Source: an uncultured Flavobacteriales bacterium
GTDB taxonomy: Bacteria; Bacteroidota; Bacteroidia; Flavobacteriales_D; Parvicellaceae
Direction of reading: 5' to 3'
Assembly: GCA_943788115.1 (NCBI GenBank)
Contig: CALSPA010000011.1
Coordinates: 38,407-102,406, forward strand
Length of the DNA: 64,000 bases
Positions 27,343-36,887 of this stretch are shown here, one piece after another. Under the pieces are notes generated by a model that worked only from the letters and a program-made list of their open reading frames with translations, was not told the DNA's origin and searched no databases. Positions within the stretch are counted from its first letter, which is position 1. Every line of letters begins with the position of its first letter. Position numbers and translations under genes: made by a program.

Positions 27343-28932
27343 TTATTTTGTTTTAATTATTTTGTGTGATTCAATGTTTCCATTGATGTCTTTAATTAGA
27401 ATGTAATTTACACCATTACAAAGAGACTCTATGTTTAATTCATGTGAAGATACATTGTTAATCTCCTCTTTCATACAAAGCTTCCCTAGACTATTGTAAA
27501 CTTCTAAGGTATTGTTAATCATTATTTTAGAGAAATCTAATTGAACAGTAGATTTAGATGGGTTCGGGTAGATGTTAGAAATGGAATTAGTTGTGTTATT
27601 TATTCCAACATTTTGTTGAGTTATGTAAATAGTATTTCCGTTAGACGGGTTCCACGTTGTCGTTCCATTTGGTAAAAATGAACCTAAAATGTCATCATTT
27701 ATTGTAGCAATGGAACTAATATTTTCGAAACTGACATTTTCAATTTGAATGGTGTCTTTTGATGCTCTTATAAAAAAGAAATTATCAAAAACAGCTTGGT
27801 CTCTAATCCAGGATTTTTGGTCAGTTCCTGTATAATCTAAACTTCTGTGAGGAGCACCCCATTGCCCTTCACCTAAATACACTATGCCATTTATTTGATC
27901 AACCTCAAAAGCATCATTGTTCGCATTGCTTATACATGGCCAAGACCATTTTGTAGTGTGAGAATGTGATTCTAAAACTAAATCAATTCCGTATGTTTCA
28001 AATTTATCTGTCCAACAATCCATCTGATCTTGATTTAAACCATATAAGGCCATAGCATAGGTGGGATTATGGTGTTGTGCAATTTTCCAATATGGTTCTA
28101 ATGGAGTATTTGTATAGTTTTGTAAATCATTAGTGAGCCAATTAAGTTGTGTGTTATCACAAGCCCCAACTTCAGAGCTTAATGAGTAAAGTCTAAATAA
28201 TCCATTGTGAATATTTAGAGAATAATACTCATCTTGTGGTATATCGAATAGGTTATACATATCCGAATTATCTTCATGATTACCTTGTGTTAATACTAAT
28301 GGATACATTTTACCATCACTAGATATTGTAAGTTGCCAATCTTCTAGCCAGTTGTTCCATTCTTGAAATATATCTGATGTTATTTGATTTTGTACGAAAT
28401 CACCATTGAAAGCAATGAAATCAGGTCTTATTTTAGATACGATGGTGTTGCCGTCTTTTCTTCTTTCACGGCAATCTCCAGATGGACAATCTTCGATGTA
28501 AATTCCAAGCAAAGAAAAACCATCACGAGAATCACCACCAGAAATAAATGAAATAGGATCGTTTGGGTTATCTGATAAAGTATGAAACTTAAATCGTTGG
28601 CTAGTATTACCATTTACATCATGAATGACAAAATAATACAAGGTGTTTGGAGACAACCCTGTAAGTCTAGAAAATTTCCTGTTTTGTCCTTTGTGAGTTA
28701 AGATTCTATCTGTTGAATGATTTAGTTGGTATGAATTGTAATTAGTTCCATAATCTGTAGTTCCATAATATACAATTCCATCATCTCCAGACCAACCAAC
28801 TGTTATTGTTGTAGCTGGGTCATCTCTGTAAGAAAGAGTGTAGTGGCTTGTGTTAGCCTTTAAATTAGATTGTGATAATGTAAAAAGACTTAATAAAGCT
28901 ACGCTAAAGATGTTTTGCTTATTGAATAACAT
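27343..28932 (-). CDS. Secreted metallophosphoesterase with fibronectin-like N-domain and T9SS sorting tail
   Basis: A 529-residue protein. It has a signal peptide, a purple-acid-phosphatase-like N-terminal beta domain (about 28-120, with LTGLSPNTLYYFVI), and a calcineurin-type domain with GGDSRD, FNGDFV, TQGNHED, AQHHNPTYA and ESHSHTTKW, which supply the two-metal site. It ends in a type A sorting domain (ISNIYPNPSKSTVQLDF...LEVYNSLGKL). It should be exported by type IX secretion and release phosphate outside the cell. It overlaps the M1 peptidase stop by one base in the same operon. Confidence 0.88.
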   Translation of the reverse strand: MLFNKQNIFSVALLSLFTLSQSNLKANTSHYTLSYRDDPATTITVGWSGDDGIVYYGTTDYGTNYNSYQLNHSTDRILTHKGQNRKFSRLTGLSPNTLYYFVIHDVNGNTSQRFKFHTLSDNPNDPISFISGGDSRDGFSLLGIYIEDCPSGDCRERRKDGNTIVSKIRPDFIAFNGDFVQNQITSDIFQEWNNWLEDWQLTISSDGKMYPLVLTQGNHEDNSDMYNLFDIPQDEYYSLNIHNGLFRLYSLSSEVGACDNTQLNWLTNDLQNYTNTPLEPYWKIAQHHNPTYAMALYGLNQDQMDCWTDKFETYGIDLVLESHSHTTKWSWPCISNANNDAFEVDQINGIVYLGEGQWGAPHRSLDYTGTDQKSWIRDQAVFDNFFFIRASKDTIQIENVSFENISSIATINDDILGSFLPNGTTTWNPSNGNTIYITQQNVGINNTTNSISNIYPNPSKSTVQLDFSKIMINNTLEVYNSLGKLCMKEEINNVSSHELNIESLCNGVNYILIKDINGNIESHKIIKTK

Positions 28933-31238
28933 TATTTCTTTTTATTTTCTTTCATTGGATTAGATTTTTTCATTTTCTCCCAACTTGATTTTTCTTTAAA
29001 TAGTTCAAAGGTTGAGGGATGATAAATCATTGGCCATGAATTATTGTTCAGATCAGTATCAGCAGTCTCTAAAAAGGGATCAAGATAAATGCTTTTAACT
29101 TCTTTTTTAAAACCAAAAACTTTTTGAATTTTATCGTTGTTTTTTTTCCAAATTTCAGCTGGTATTCTTCTAATTGATTTGGTGCCATCTTCAAATTCAA
29201 ATTCTAAGATTAAAGGCATTACTAATCCACCTAAATTAGAAAATGAAAGCTCGTAGAAATAATAATCAGTATTTAATAATGATTTATTTGATTCACTAAG
29301 GTTAGCTAAAAAATCTTTATATTTTTTCTTTTCTTTTTCTGTCACCTCAAATCTATCGTAAGAATTGTAAAAATCAGCTAGTTTATTATCTGTTTCAAGG
29401 TAGGTTACCATTTCTTTATTTCGCTGATTAGAAATGTCATTTGAATTTATTTCATCAAATTCCTTTCTTAATTTACCTTTATTTACAGTCGGGTCCTGAC
29501 TATTTATTTTATACGGAATTACCTTCTCTAAACTTATGTCTACATGGTCATTAGTGAAAAACCATCCTCTCCAGAACCAATCCAAATCAACAGCACTTGC
29601 ATCTTCCATAGTTCTGAAAAAATCATCTGGAGTAGGGTGTTTAAACATCCATCTTTTAGAATAAGTTTTAAATGCATAATCAAAAAGTTCTCTACCCATA
29701 ATAGTTTCCCTTAAAATGTTTAAAGCCGTTGCGGGTTTACCATATGCATTATTCCCAAATTGATGTATGGACTCACTATTAGTCATAATGGGAGAAATGG
29801 TTGATTTATTTCCTTTCATGTAGTCAACAATCTTATACGCTGGACCTCTTCTACTTGGGTAATTGTAATCCCATTCTTTTTCACTAAGAAATTGAAGAAA
29901 TGTATTTAACCCTTCATCCATCCATGTCCATTGTCTTTCATCGGAATTAACTATCATTGGGAAATAATTATGTCCTACTTCGTGAATAATTACACTTATC
30001 ATTCCGTATTTTGTTCTTTCAGAATAAGTGCCATCTTTATCTGGTCTTCCACCATTAAAACAAATCATAGGATATTCCATGCCTATAGATTTAGAGTGGA
30101 TAGAGATTGCAACAGGATAAGGATAGTCGAATGTATATTTTGAATATGTTTTTAGGGTATGAGCTACAGCTTTAGTACTGTATTGTTCCCATAATGGATT
30201 TCCTTCTTTTGGGTAAAAAGACATGGCCATTACATTTTTTGTTTCTTGTTTGACATTCATTGCATCCCAAATGAATTTTTTTGATGAAGCCCATCCAAAA
30301 TCTCTAACGTTTTTAGCTTTAAACTTCCATGTTTTCATGCTTTTTATCTTTGATTTTTCATTCTTAATTGCTTCTTTTTCATTAACAATAAAGACAGGTT
30401 TTTCGAAGGATATTTTTGCTTTTTCTAAACGTTCAAGCTGTTTTTGGGAAAGAATTTCTTTTTCATTTATTAATTCACCAGTAGCTGAAACAATATGATT
30501 CGCAGGAACAGTAATGTTAACTTGATAATCCCCAAAAGGGAGAGTAAACTCTCCGTTTCCTAAAAATTGCTTGTTTTGCCAACCCTCAACATCGTTATAA
30601 ACACACATTCTTGGAAAGAATTGGGCTATGGTATATAAGTAATTATCATCTTTTTTAAAGTATTCAAAGCCAGATCTCCCTCCAATTTTAGCTCTTTCGT
30701 TTATGTTGTACCACCATTCAATTTTTAATTCAAATTTTGAACCAGATAGTAGGGGTTTTTCTAAATTAATACGCATCATTGTTTTGTTGATGATATAATT
30801 TATTTTTTTATCATTTATATCAGTAACAGAACTTATGTTAAATCCACCCTCAAATTCTGGAAATATTCTTTTGATACTTTTTGAACTGATTCCGTTAATA
30901 TCTCCAGTAGCTATTTTATAACTGTCAGATGATTTTGATCTTACGTTTTGGTCTAATTGAATCCAAAGGTATTCAAGTGCATCAGGGCTATTGTTTACAT
31001 ATGTAATGGTTTCTTTTCCAGTTATTTTTTGTTCTTGATCATTTAAGGTGATGTCCATTGAATAATGAGCATTATTTTGATAATATTTATGACCTGGAGC
31101 CCCAGCTGCGGTTCTATATATGTTGGGGGTGGCTAGTTGATCATATAGTTGTTTGAACTTACTATCATTAGTGTTTTGACCAATTAAAAATGAAAAATTA
31201 ATTAAAGATGCTATTGAAAATAATAATGTTTTCTTCAT
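28932..31238 (-). CDS. M1 family metallopeptidase
   Basis: A 768-residue exported peptidase with a signal peptide (ending FLIGQ). The N-terminal beta domain is followed by the gluzincin domain, with zinc motif HEVGHN (about 422) and the downstream Glu in MDEGLNTF, and SIGMEYPMI in place of the usual GAMEN exopeptidase motif. The C-terminal part is helical and highly charged. It likely degrades proteins in the periplasm or at the surface. It sits 10 bases after a DUF6702 gene, a neighbour I recall for this family in Bacteroidetes. Confidence 0.9.
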   Translation of the reverse strand: MKKTLLFSIASLINFSFLIGQNTNDSKFKQLYDQLATPNIYRTAAGAPGHKYYQNNAHYSMDITLNDQEQKITGKETITYVNNSPDALEYLWIQLDQNVRSKSSDSYKIATGDINGISSKSIKRIFPEFEGGFNISSVTDINDKKINYIINKTMMRINLEKPLLSGSKFELKIEWWYNINERAKIGGRSGFEYFKKDDNYLYTIAQFFPRMCVYNDVEGWQNKQFLGNGEFTLPFGDYQVNITVPANHIVSATGELINEKEILSQKQLERLEKAKISFEKPVFIVNEKEAIKNEKSKIKSMKTWKFKAKNVRDFGWASSKKFIWDAMNVKQETKNVMAMSFYPKEGNPLWEQYSTKAVAHTLKTYSKYTFDYPYPVAISIHSKSIGMEYPMICFNGGRPDKDGTYSERTKYGMISVIIHEVGHNYFPMIVNSDERQWTWMDEGLNTFLQFLSEKEWDYNYPSRRGPAYKIVDYMKGNKSTISPIMTNSESIHQFGNNAYGKPATALNILRETIMGRELFDYAFKTYSKRWMFKHPTPDDFFRTMEDASAVDLDWFWRGWFFTNDHVDISLEKVIPYKINSQDPTVNKGKLRKEFDEINSNDISNQRNKEMVTYLETDNKLADFYNSYDRFEVTEKEKKKYKDFLANLSESNKSLLNTDYYFYELSFSNLGGLVMPLILEFEFEDGTKSIRRIPAEIWKKNNDKIQKVFGFKKEVKSIYLDPFLETADTDLNNNSWPMIYHPSTFELFKEKSSWEKMKKSNPMKENKKK

Positions 31239-31248
31239 GAAATTTGTG

Positions 31249-31746
31249 TTATTTTTCTAAGAAAAATGTTTTCGTTTTATTCTTGTTACTAAATGTAAAA
31301 CTTTCTTGAATAATTCCATCTAAATGTAGAATGTTTTGTTGCTGAATAAAAGAACCAAGCAAAAGTTTGTTAACCACTCTTAATTCTTTAATGTTTTTTG
31401 GAATAGACCCTTCTAAATATAAAAACATGGTTTCATCATTGTTTACTTCTTTTCCAATTAGATTAAGATCAATATATTTTTTGTTAGTATGGAAAGTTAA
31501 ATTTTTTGAAATGTAATCAACTAAAATTGAATTAGTATTAGCTATTTCTTTAGCACTACCGAGTTTTAAATTTACATTGTAGTCATCACTTATTTGTTTT
31601 TCAAAATCATGAGCAGTGAATTCAATACTTATTTCAATCTTATTTGATTTAGTATTCAAATTAACATTTGCAATGCTTACATAATGATTGTGAGGGAAGT
31701 TAAGTGCAAAAAGTAAAATGATTGTATTGGCAAGATTTATAAACAT
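31249..31746 (-). CDS. DUF6702-like exported protein
   Basis: A 165-residue protein with an N-terminal hydrophobic signal and then NHYVSIANVNLN...KIEISIEFTAHDFEKQI, the pattern I associate with DUF6702 proteins upstream of M1 peptidases. Its role is unknown; a periplasmic partner of the peptidase is possible from the shared operon. It is the first gene of the DUF6702, M1 peptidase, phosphoesterase operon. Confidence 0.65.
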   Translation of the reverse strand: MFINLANTIILLFALNFPHNHYVSIANVNLNTKSNKIEISIEFTAHDFEKQISDDYNVNLKLGSAKEIANTNSILVDYISKNLTFHTNKKYIDLNLIGKEVNNDETMFLYLEGSIPKNIKELRVVNKLLLGSFIQQQNILHLDGIIQESFTFSNKNKTKTFFLEK

Positions 31747-31765
31747 TTTGATTTGAAGGATTTCT

Positions 31766-31773
31766 CAAATATA
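31766..31773 (-). promoter_or_regulatory. -7 element of the DUF6702/M1 operon
   Basis: TATATTTG on the minus strand ends 19 bases before the ATG at 31746. No TTTG at proper spacing is seen. It lies in the 105-base gap shared with the divergent PrsW-like gene. Confidence 0.4.
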
Positions 31774-31851
31774 ATAAGATTATAAAGTTTATTGAGTATC
31801 TTAATAGTACAAATAAGTTGACCTTCCCTTAAAAATTCTTAAAATTAATTA

Positions 31852-33939
31852 ATGTCTGTAGATAGCATTGTTGTTGTGATTTTTATTTTTTACTTGTTCA
31901 CATTTGTATTTTCTCATTACAGGGTTGCAAGAAAAAAAATAGGGGCGAAAAAATTCTGGAGATTTAAAACATTTGCTGATTTAATTTTAGTTTTCGTTTT
32001 TATAGTTGGATTTGTTCTTTATGTGAATTTTTCTGGTGAAAGAAAGTTTGACGATCCTAAAAAGTTTGTAGAATTCGGAATTGAAAACGGCTCAAATCAA
32101 AACATTATTAAGGGATGTAATTTATTAATTGATGATAATATAAATGATATAGATGCTCATTATCTAATGGCTAAAACTGTTTTTAGTTATGGAACTAATC
32201 AACAGATAAATAATTACATTACGCTACTGTATTCAATGACTAAAAGTGATCAAATAAGCACTAAAAACAATGGGTTTTTAATGCTTTGTTATCTAGACTA
32301 TTACTCATCTTATAAATATGATTTTGATTACCTTTCTTTTGTCACTAATAAAGAAATTAAATACTATAATTTTTTAAAAGGGTTAAAGGAAAAAGAAATA
32401 AGTGAATTTGATTTAGCTGTAAGCTCATTTAAAACAGAAATCAATAATAACGGTTATCTAAAAGGTTCAACGCAACTTCTCTATATTATTTATGATCAAA
32501 CCAATGATTGGGACAATATTTTGTCTTTAGTTTATAATGAAAATTTGAATAAATTTTTGTCAAGAAGCGTTAAAAAGAAAGTGGCGTTAAAGAACAAAGA
32601 TTTTTTCAACTACGGTGTTCAAATTATAGAAAGAACTTTAGATCAGTTTACTTTTTTATCTGCTCTAACAGCTTTCTTAATTTCTTTTTTATGGCTTAAT
32701 TTTCTAAGAAGATTTGACATTTACGAGTCAGAAGCTTGGTTGAATTTATTTGCGGTTTTTATTTTAGGTGCTGGCTTTACTTTTTTTGTATATCCAATAG
32801 GAGATTTTATTGAAAATTTTTTTCAACTATACTTTTCAGGTAGTGATTTTCTAAATGATTTTTTCTATTGTTCTATTGTTATTGGAGGTGTTGAAGAGTT
32901 AGTTAAAATAATTCCATTCTTATTAGTGTTAAAGTTTTTCAAATTCATAGATGAACCCTACGATTACATTCTATATGCCTCAGTTTCAGCCCTTGGTTTT
33001 GCTTTTATGGAAAATATTTTATACTTCAAAGAATATCAATTTCATGTAATTTTTATTAGAACAGTTTACGCTGTAGTTGGTCATATGTTTTGGTCTTCTA
33101 TTGTTGCTTATTCGTTTATCAAGATTGATTTTGGAGCCAAAAACAGATATGCATCTTTACATGTATTATTTGGTTCTTTTGTTTTAGCCTCAGTTGGCCA
33201 TGGTGTATATGACCTCTTGTTGGTTTATAATCTTGGCATGTTAAATACAATGTTTTTCTTTCTTAGTTTAATCGCTTTTATGTTTATGATCAATAACTCA
33301 TTGAACATTTCAAATTTTTATAATTATGAAATTTCTTTGAGAAGAGAAAAGATAGCTTTTCAATTAATAGTTGGATTAATTGGAGTTTATATGTTTCAGT
33401 ATTTTATTATTGGTATAAATAATGGATGCATCTATGCAAATGAAATGGCAATTAAAAATTTACCAAATGGATTAATGATAATTACCTTTTTGGCAATTCT
33501 TTTTTCAAGCATAAATGTTAAAAGAGGTGAGTGGAGAGCTATTAGTATTTTTTCTTTTATTCCTTATTTTACTCTTAATGGATTGAGAACTTTTTTTTAT
33601 AACAAAAAACAAAATGGTCTCAAATTAAGATTCTTTACAAACAAAACTAATCCGTTTTTATCAAATCATTTACCTGTAATAGGAGTTGTTGTAAAAGAGA
33701 TAAATATTTCTAATGAGAATGGATGGTATTTAGTTGAATTCCAAAAGCCAATTACAGTTAGAAATTATTTGGCATTAAGAGCGGTTATTAGGCCTGTTAA
33801 GTCTAGCGCAACTTTAAGACAGGATAAAATAAAGATAGATTTCCTTATGATCCCAAATAGCGATGTTTTAAATAAACAGAATGTTGTGAAAGATGACTTT
33901 TTTGCTATTGATCGAGTTTATACCATTTGTTTAAGTTGA
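31852..33939 (+). CDS. PrsW-like intramembrane metalloprotease with long N- and C-terminal extensions
   Basis: A 695-residue protein. It begins with two membrane helices (about 5-22 and 42-62) and a soluble helical segment (about 70-255, possibly TPR-like). A PrsW core (about 265-490) follows with the expected motifs: GGVEELVKIIP (two Glu, about 346), SALGFAFMENILY (about 380), VVGHMFWSS and SVGHGVYD (metal-site His residues). Further helices and a beta-rich C-terminus (about 585-695) follow. PrsW cleaves the anti-sigma factor RsiW in Bacillus; no clear substrate is adjacent here. The last 35 bases overlap the convergent menE gene. Confidence 0.82.
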   Translation: MSVDSIVVVIFIFYLFTFVFSHYRVARKKIGAKKFWRFKTFADLILVFVFIVGFVLYVNFSGERKFDDPKKFVEFGIENGSNQNIIKGCNLLIDDNINDIDAHYLMAKTVFSYGTNQQINNYITLLYSMTKSDQISTKNNGFLMLCYLDYYSSYKYDFDYLSFVTNKEIKYYNFLKGLKEKEISEFDLAVSSFKTEINNNGYLKGSTQLLYIIYDQTNDWDNILSLVYNENLNKFLSRSVKKKVALKNKDFFNYGVQIIERTLDQFTFLSALTAFLISFLWLNFLRRFDIYESEAWLNLFAVFILGAGFTFFVYPIGDFIENFFQLYFSGSDFLNDFFYCSIVIGGVEELVKIIPFLLVLKFFKFIDEPYDYILYASVSALGFAFMENILYFKEYQFHVIFIRTVYAVVGHMFWSSIVAYSFIKIDFGAKNRYASLHVLFGSFVLASVGHGVYDLLLVYNLGMLNTMFFFLSLIAFMFMINNSLNISNFYNYEISLRREKIAFQLIVGLIGVYMFQYFIIGINNGCIYANEMAIKNLPNGLMIITFLAILFSSINVKRGEWRAISIFSFIPYFTLNGLRTFFYNKKQNGLKLRFFTNKTNPFLSNHLPVIGVVVKEINISNENGWYLVEFQKPITVRNYLALRAVIRPVKSSATLRQDKIKIDFLMIPNSDVLNKQNVVKDDFFAIDRVYTICLS

Positions 33940-34960
33940 TAGCCTTAGTTTTTGATTTTGGTCTGTTTATTTTATTGTTGTTGGTGTAAATAAATTCATC
34001 TAATTCAAATATCTTTTTAGGGATTTCATATGAATTAAAATTTTTGAAAATAGCGGTTTTGATTTTTATATTTTTAGTGTTTTCAATGATAAGAATGATT
34101 TGTTCTCCAAGTTCAGCATGTTCAACTTTGTCAATAAAAAACTTTGTTCCCTGCAGATGTTCTTCTAACTTTTTTTCTAATAGTTCTGGGTAATGTTTAA
34201 TTCCCCCAGAATTTATTACATTATCAATCCTGCCAATCCATTTAAACGTTTTATTGTCAATGAGTTCAATAATGTCATTTGAAATCATGTTTTGAATGCC
34301 TAAACTATTAGAGCTAATTATCAATTGATTTGTTTCATTTGAATTTATTGTAACATGATCTAAACATGTGTATAAATTTGAGGGTGATTTAGAACCAATT
34401 TCTCTAAGGGCAATGTGTGAAATTGTTTCAGTCATGCCAAAAGTTTGATAACAATTAGTTGAAATGGTATTTAGCTCTTTTTCAAGTATCTTGTCTATAA
34501 TTCCTCCTCCAATAATTAAGGTTTTAATCCATTTGAATTTTTTTTTAGATGAGGCTAGAGAATTTTTAACTTGATAAGGTGTCATTGCGCAAAAGTCTAT
34601 TGGATGATCTAAATCTTTAATTGGGTTTGAATAAGAATTTGCAAAACATATTTTTGAATTTGAAGAAATGCTTCTTATTAGCATCATTTTTCCAGCAATG
34701 TATTTAATAGGTAAACAGATTAAGTATACACTTGTTTCATTTAATCCGAAAAAACTATTTGTAGCTTTTGCACTATTAATTACAGACTTTTTGCTAATGG
34801 AAATTTTTTTCGGATTTCCGGTGGATCCAGAAGTTTCTACTGAAATAAATTTTGTTGTATCATTCCAATTTTTTAAAAACAACATTAAATCATTATCTGT
34901 TTTAGATAAGGTTTTTGCATCTAATTTGTGGATATCAATTGCGTTGTAAATTTTAAACAT
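33905..34960 (-). CDS. menE: o-Succinylbenzoate-CoA ligase (AMP-binding)
   Basis: A 351-residue AMP-forming ligase, shorter than most of the superfamily but about the usual size for Bacteroidetes MenE. Motifs are the P-loop ETSGSTGNPKKISISK (about 43-58), CYQTFGMTETISHIA, and WIGRIDNVINSGGIKHYPE near the C-terminus. It activates o-succinylbenzoate for menaquinone synthesis. Its start overlaps the menC stop by one base, and its 3' end overlaps the PrsW-like gene by 35 bases. Confidence 0.9.
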   Translation of the reverse strand: MFKIYNAIDIHKLDAKTLSKTDNDLMLFLKNWNDTTKFISVETSGSTGNPKKISISKKSVINSAKATNSFFGLNETSVYLICLPIKYIAGKMMLIRSISSNSKICFANSYSNPIKDLDHPIDFCAMTPYQVKNSLASSKKKFKWIKTLIIGGGIIDKILEKELNTISTNCYQTFGMTETISHIALREIGSKSPSNLYTCLDHVTINSNETNQLIISSNSLGIQNMISNDIIELIDNKTFKWIGRIDNVINSGGIKHYPELLEKKLEEHLQGTKFFIDKVEHAELGEQIILIIENTKNIKIKTAIFKNFNSYEIPKKIFELDEFIYTNNNKINRPKSKTKAINLNKWYKLDQ

Positions 34961-36006
34961 CAGAATTTCAAGTTACTTAAATCCCATTTTAATTTATCGT
35001 TTATGTAGATTTCATCTGCTTTAAGCTCAAGAAAAGATGGTATATTATTGTTGTAAATTTGACCTGTTCCAAGACCTTGTGGAAGTTTATTGTCAAATTC
35101 TGCTGTAAATTGTGCGATTGCGTTTAGTCCAATGTTGGATTCTAAAGCAGAAGTAACCCACCATTTTATTTTTCTTTTTTCAGCTAATTTTATCCAGGCC
35201 TTTGTCGAATCTAAACCTCCTAAAAGACTAGGTTTTAATACAATGTATTTTGGACTTATCGTGTCTAATAAGTTCTCTCTTTTTTGGATATTTATTGTTC
35301 CAATCAACTCTTCATCTAATGCAATCGGAATAGGAGATTCATTGCAAAGTTTATTCATTGTTGAGAATTGATTTGGTTTTATGGGTTGTTCTATTGAATG
35401 AATATCGAATTTAGCTAAATAATTAAGCTTTAATAGTGCATTTTCTTTATTAAAAGCTCCGTTGGCATCAACTCTAATTTCAAGTTCAGATGAGTTAAAT
35501 TCTTTTCTTATAAAAGCTAAAAGTGAAAGCTCATCAGAAAAATCAATCGCGCCAATTTTTAGTTTTAGGCATTTGAATCCATTTTTTATTTTTAAACGAA
35601 TGGAATTTAGCATTGCTTCTTTATCATCCATCCATATTAATCCATTGATTTTTATTTTAGATTCTGATTTAGAGAAGGAGTTGTTGAAAATAATTTTTCT
35701 TCCTCCATTTTTTAAATCTCTTAATGCAGTTTCAATTCCAAATTGTATACAAGGAAATTGGTTTATGTTGACACTTTCAAGGTCGTTAATGTTGTCACAA
35801 ATTTGGATTAACTTTTCATCTATTTTATCAATTGGGTCAATACTTAAGCCTTTAATGGGAGCGCATTCTCCAAGACCATAAATATTCGGATTGTTGTCGT
35901 TCCAGACTTTAAGGAACCAACTGGGTTTGGAGTTTAAAACACCTCTACTAGTTCCACTAGGGTTTTTGAAAATTAATTTATGAGATGTGAAATCAGCTTT
36001 TAACAT
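34960..36006 (-). CDS. menC: o-Succinylbenzoate synthase (enolase superfamily)
   Basis: This 348-residue protein makes o-succinylbenzoate from SHCHC in menaquinone synthesis. It shows the KxK motif (CLKLKIG), metal ligands in IRVDANGAF, SIEQPI and ALDEEL, and the second catalytic Lys in YIVLKPSLLGGLD. Length is normal. It overlaps menE by one base and follows the hotdog thioesterase gene by 38 bases. Confidence 0.93.
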   Translation of the reverse strand: MLKADFTSHKLIFKNPSGTSRGVLNSKPSWFLKVWNDNNPNIYGLGECAPIKGLSIDPIDKIDEKLIQICDNINDLESVNINQFPCIQFGIETALRDLKNGGRKIIFNNSFSKSESKIKINGLIWMDDKEAMLNSIRLKIKNGFKCLKLKIGAIDFSDELSLLAFIRKEFNSSELEIRVDANGAFNKENALLKLNYLAKFDIHSIEQPIKPNQFSTMNKLCNESPIPIALDEELIGTINIQKRENLLDTISPKYIVLKPSLLGGLDSTKAWIKLAEKRKIKWWVTSALESNIGLNAIAQFTAEFDNKLPQGLGTGQIYNNNIPSFLELKADEIYINDKLKWDLSNLKF

Positions 36007-36044
36007 TTATTTGAGTTATTTAAAAACTGCCAAATCAGTTTGTA

Positions 36045-36455
36045 TTATTGAGTCATTGAATCCATTAAGTTTTTTTTCCAATCATCAAAAATGGGAACAG
36101 AATCATTTTTTTCATAATCCATACAGATTAGTGTACTTCTTCCTTGAGTACAAAGTATTTCTTCTTTTTCAATAGTTTTAAAAACTTTATAAGATAGTGT
36201 GAAACTTTTATTACCTACATGGTCGCAACTTGTCCTTACGAATATTTTGTCTTTAAGGTAAATAGGAACTAAGTAATCAACTTCATTTCTTCCAAGAATT
36301 AATCCTTTTTTTCTCCAGTTCCAATTTTCACCACTTAGTTTAGAAAGGAAATCTATTCGCCCAAGTTCGAAATAGCATAAATACTTACTGTTGTGGACAT
36401 GACCTGCAACATCAATGTCAGAAAACCTAATGTCTATTTTAGTATTTGAATTCAT
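36045..36455 (-). CDS. Hotdog-fold acyl-CoA thioesterase, possible DHNA-CoA hydrolase
   Basis: A 136-residue 4HBT-type thioesterase: IRFSDIDVAGHVHNSKYLCYFELGRID (given in part) holds the catalytic Asp and the 'D-x-x-GHVHN' motif. FVRTSCDHVGNKSFTLSYKVF forms the central strands. The pathway needs 1,4-dihydroxy-2-naphthoyl-CoA thioesterase, and the position beside menC and menE makes that role plausible. The family alone does not fix the substrate. It is 1 base from the unknown gene upstream. Confidence 0.75.
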   Translation of the reverse strand: MNSNTKIDIRFSDIDVAGHVHNSKYLCYFELGRIDFLSKLSGENWNWRKKGLILGRNEVDYLVPIYLKDKIFVRTSCDHVGNKSFTLSYKVFKTIEKEEILCTQGRSTLICMDYEKNDSVPIFDDWKKNLMDSMTQ

Positions 36456-36456
36456 A

Positions 36457-36870
36457 TTATGATAGTGGGTTTAATTGAATTGAATAAACGATAACTGAGC
36501 TAAAACTTCTTCCAAAATAGAACTTATCTAAAGAATCCATAATGTTTTTTGCTCTAAAATAAGATTGATGAATTTTATTTGAGCCTAAAAGTTTCCATTG
36601 AATAGTGTAAGAGTCTTCAATAAATAATTGGTTTTTCACATATTTAAGCATTAGTTCAAGAGCTTCAATTTTATCTCTACCTTCAGATGAATGTAATAGA
36701 AAAGATTGTTTGTGAGTAGGACTAGTTGTCATTAAATCTAGATCTACATATTCTGGCATTTGATGAAATTCAAAGGTGATGTTGTCTTTCTGAATGCCTA
36801 AGACATCTCTAATTTTTAGTTGAATTTCATTAATTCTTACTTCAGTGTCAAGGATAATAGATGTTCTCAA
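36457..36870 (-). CDS. Conserved-looking protein of unknown function in the men/capD operon
   Basis: A 137-residue soluble protein with no signal or membrane segment. It begins MRTSIILDTEVRINEIQLKIRDVLG and contains FEFHQMPEYVDLDLMTTSP and YFRAKNIMDSLDKFYFGRSFSSVIVYS. The start is TTG at 36870. It lies 17 bases after the CapD-type gene and 1 base before the thioesterase, so it is in the same transcript. I do not recognise the family. Confidence 0.55.
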   Translation of the reverse strand: MRTSIILDTEVRINEIQLKIRDVLGIQKDNITFEFHQMPEYVDLDLMTTSPTHKQSFLLHSSEGRDKIEALELMLKYVKNQLFIEDSYTIQWKLLGSNKIHQSYFRAKNIMDSLDKFYFGRSFSSVIVYSIQLNPLS

Positions 36871-36887
36871 AAGTTCTATGTTTTTAT

